Positions 62,407 to 64,000 of a DNA stretch of 64,000 bases are shown here, piece after piece. Location: positions 2,389,796 through 2,453,795 of the forward strand of contig NZ_FOXJ01000001.1 of the NCBI RefSeq assembly GCF_900115685.1, read 5' to 3'. The notes beneath the pieces were generated by a model. It was given only the letters and a program-made list of their open reading frames with translations, was not told where the DNA came from and did no database searches. A program made the translations under genes and the position numbers. The first letter of the stretch is position 1. Each line of letters opens with the position of its first letter. Source of the stretch: Variovorax sp. 770b2. Its GTDB lineage: Bacteria; Pseudomonadota; Gammaproteobacteria; Burkholderiales; Burkholderiaceae_C.

Positions 62407-62952
62407 TCAGGCCGCGCGCAGCAGTGCGAGCAGTTCGTCGCGGTGGGGCTGGGTGTCGAGCCAGGCGCGGATGCGGTCCAGCTCGTCGATGCAGTCGTTG
62501 CCGTAGCGGCGGCGCAGCGCGGCCAGGCGGGCTTCGCGCACCTCCTCGGTCTGCAGGCGCCGCTGCCATCCGTCGGACAGCAGTTCGTCGAGCCGGCCCG
62601 CGAGGCCGCGGCTCACGAGGGCGCGCCACTCGCCCGCGTCGAACCACAGGTTCTGGCAGGCCACGCAGCGGTCGATGCGGAAGTCGGGCCCCGCGCTCAC
62701 GCGCAGGCGCTGCATCAGCCGGTCGCACTCGGGGCAGTGGCGCACGGCGGCGAGGTCGAACACCTCGATCACTTCGTCGTCGACCTCGTGCGGCACGCGC
62801 TTCGGGTCGGCGGCCTTCCAGGCACGCCAGTCGTCCATGGCCATCACCATGCCGCTGCAATCGGCGCACTGCACGCCCAGCAGTGCCTCGGCCAGCGCCA
62901 CCGGCTGCATCGGCGCGCGGCCGGTGCAGCTGCACTTCAGGTTGGGGTTCAC
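62407..62952 (-). CDS. Double zinc-ribbon (zf-TFIIB-like) protein
   Basis: A 181-residue protein starting at GTG 62952. Cysteine pairs are spaced as two zinc ribbons: C7-x-C9 with C29-x2-C32, and C73-x2-C76 with C96-x2-C99. The second has the zf-TFIIB signature RHCPECDRLM and DRCVACQNLWFDAGEWRALV. The C-terminal third is helical and charged (EEVREARLAALRRRYGND). It overlaps the flotillin-like stop by 4 bp (GTGA) and precedes the ATPase gene by 12 bp, so it is a fixed operon member, perhaps an adaptor. Confidence 0.85.
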   Translation of the reverse strand: MNPNLKCSCTGRAPMQPVALAEALLGVQCADCSGMVMAMDDWRAWKAADPKRVPHEVDDEVIEVFDLAAVRHCPECDRLMQRLRVSAGPDFRIDRCVACQNLWFDAGEWRALVSRGLAGRLDELLSDGWQRRLQTEEVREARLAALRRRYGNDCIDELDRIRAWLDTQPHRDELLALLRAA

Positions 62953-64000
62953 TGCACGTTCCCGTTCAACGGACGGAAAGTGGAGATCAGGTTCTGCAGC
63001 GCCGACTTCTGCTTGTCGGTGCCATCGGCGGCGATGCGGCTCATCAGCGAGGCGACGCTCAGGTTCTGGATCTCGCCCGACGAATTGCCCAGCGCGCCGA
63101 CGATGTCGCGCAGGTCCTTCACCACGTCGCGTTCGCCCGAGAGCTGGTCCTTGAAGGCGACCTGCACCGCCTGGCTCTTGGAGATGACGCCGTCGATGCC
63201 CTTGCCCACCGAGAGCGAGCGCACGAAGCTGTCGAAGTAGTCGCCCGAGCCGCCCACGATGTCGATCTTGGCGTTGGCCAGCGCCGTGCCCAGCACGTCG
63301 GCCTGTTCCTTGGCGATGGACGTTTGCGCGTCGATGCCCTTCATGGTCTCGATGTGCGACTTCTCCAGGCGCATGCGGAACTCTTCGTGGTCGCGGGTTT
63401 CGGGGCTCATCGACTTCATGGCCTCGAACTTCTCGTGCAGGCCCTTGGCCTCGGCGTTGAAGCGGGCCTCGATCACCTGCGCATCGGCCTGGCCGGACTT
63501 GAGCGTGGCTTCGGCGTCGGCCGTGCGCACGTTCACGTCGGCGAGGCCGAGCTTTTCCTTGCCCGAGGCTTCGGCATCGAACTTGGCGCGCATGCCGGCG
63601 GCTTCGGCCTGCGAGCGCGCCTCGATCACCTGCGCGTCGGCCTGGCCGGCCTTGAGGATCGCGTCGGCATCGGCCTGGCGCACGTGCACGTCGGCCAGGC
63701 CCAGCTTTTCCTTGCCCGAGGCTTCGGCCTCGAAGGTGGCCAGGCGCGCCTGCGCGGTGGCGATCTCGACCTTGGCGGCGGCCAGGCCCGGTGCGGCGGA
63801 AATGGCTTCCATGCCCTCGGCTTCGCGCTTCTTCGATTCGGCATCGCGCTCGGCCACCTTCAGCTTCGCATCGGCCAGCGTGAGTTCTTCGGCCGCCTTG
63901 TGGCGCGCGCGCTTTTCCTGGGTTTCGGCCGCCTTCACGTCGATCACCATCTTCTCGTCGGCCTGGCCCTCGGCCATGATCACGACCGACTTCTTGGTGC
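62949..64000 (-). CDS. Flotillin/SPFH-like protein, C-terminal part (5' part outside window)
   Basis: The open frame continues through the right edge (codons for KKSVV precede the VIMAEGQADEKMVIDVKAAE segment), so the visible 344-plus residues are the C-terminal part. The chain is Ala/Glu/Lys-rich coiled coil with a tandem 51-residue duplication, then a helical end (GSGDYFDSFVRSLSVGKGID, LNGNVQ at the C-terminus). This is the pattern of YqiK/flotillin C-termini; the SPFH/band-7 domain and membrane anchor would lie outside the window. Overlap with the zinc-ribbon gene is 4 bp. Confidence 0.75.
   Translation of the reverse strand, partial: TKKSVVIMAEGQADEKMVIDVKAAETQEKRARHKAAEELTLADAKLKVAERDAESKKREAEGMEAISAAPGLAAAKVEIATAQARLATFEAEASGKEKLGLADVHVRQADADAILKAGQADAQVIEARSQAEAAGMRAKFDAEASGKEKLGLADVNVRTADAEATLKSGQADAQVIEARFNAEAKGLHEKFEAMKSMSPETRDHEEFRMRLEKSHIETMKGIDAQTSIAKEQADVLGTALANAKIDIVGGSGDYFDSFVRSLSVGKGIDGVISKSQAVQVAFKDQLSGERDVVKDLRDIVGALGNSSGEIQNLSVASLMSRIAADGTDKQKSALQNLISTFRPLNGNVQ
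63429..63734 (-). repeat. Two tandem 153-bp units in the flotillin-like gene
   Basis: Units at 63582-63734 and 63429-63581 each encode 51 residues starting F-(E/D)-AEASGKEKLGLADV and containing GQADAQVIEAR. The DNA copies are also closely similar, indicating a fairly recent duplication or ongoing homogenisation. Confidence 0.85.

Noticed and set aside
60754..63240. An 828-codon plus-strand open frame (and one of 796 codons at 56575-58965) opposite the giant ATPase
   Set aside because: Composition is that of an antisense shadow; the minus-strand frame carries complete Walker motifs and domain structure.

Overview
The window is high-GC, densely coded bacterial chromosome with no rRNA, tRNA, IS element, prophage or CRISPR array that I can see. 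The gene content points to an aerobic, metabolically versatile betaproteobacterium of the Comamonadaceae, most likely Variovorax or a close relative. The grounds are two Bug/TctC tricarboxylate-type binding proteins, many LysR regulators each beside a small catabolic operon, a methylcitrate operon run by an ScfR/RamB-type regulator, and a MetE/MetR divergon. The genus is inference. No gene-free stretch exceeds about 260 bp. About 60 protein genes are called, including two small membrane-protein genes (52 and 48 codons).

Layout. (1) 1-5.0 kb: end of a TRAP transporter binding-protein gene, then a Bug protein with an IlvD/Edd dehydratase, a LysR regulator and a DJ-1/PfpI protein. (2) 5.0-14.7 kb: a MocR-type regulator, a lipoprotein glycerophosphodiesterase, a hemolysin III-type membrane protein, a class A beta-lactamase, an ArsR/AHSA1 pair with a duplicated operator, a glutamine amidotransferase, phosphatidylserine synthase, a glutathione transferase, a histidine phosphatase and the CbpA/CbpM chaperone pair. 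(3) 14.7-19.4 kb: two tandem secreted M20 peptidases, 3-methyladenine glycosylase I and a small secreted Ala-rich protein. (4) 19.5-26.3 kb: a methylcitrate (propionate) locus of PrpB-like lyase, Bug protein, PrpD, PrpC and thioesterase, divergent from an ScfR-type regulator, with paired operators between them. (5) 26.2-31.4 kb: a periplasmic protein, metE/metR and a GcvA-like LysR regulator. (6) 31.5-34.4 kb: amidase, MFS transporter and a 52-aa membrane protein.

(7) 34.4-43.2 kb: a leftward 5-oxoprolinase operon (DUF1445/D-glutamate cyclase-like, MFS, biotin carboxylase, PxpB, PxpC, PxpA, biotin carrier, lipoprotein amidohydrolase) with a divergent LysR regulator. (8) 43.2-49.4 kb: a valine-degradation operon (mmsA, LprI-like gene, acyl-CoA dehydrogenase, 3-hydroxyisobutyryl-CoA hydrolase, mmsB) with a divergent LysR regulator and a good LysR-type operator. 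(9) 49.4-55.5 kb: an aminotransferase, a DUF4241-ankyrin protein, scoAB with a divergent PAS-LuxR regulator around a perfect 26-bp palindrome, a Tat-exported hydrolase, a 48-aa membrane protein and a VOC protein.

(10) 55.6-64.0 kb: a tightly coupled leftward operon of a flotillin/SPFH-like protein (cut by the window end), a double zinc-ribbon protein, a 1749-residue AAA+ 'DNA repair ATPase', a single-HKD phospholipase D-fold protein and a CorA-like membrane protein. This is the best candidate for a poorly described system. It looks like a membrane- and nucleic-acid-associated stress or defence machine, but the sequence does not reveal its function.
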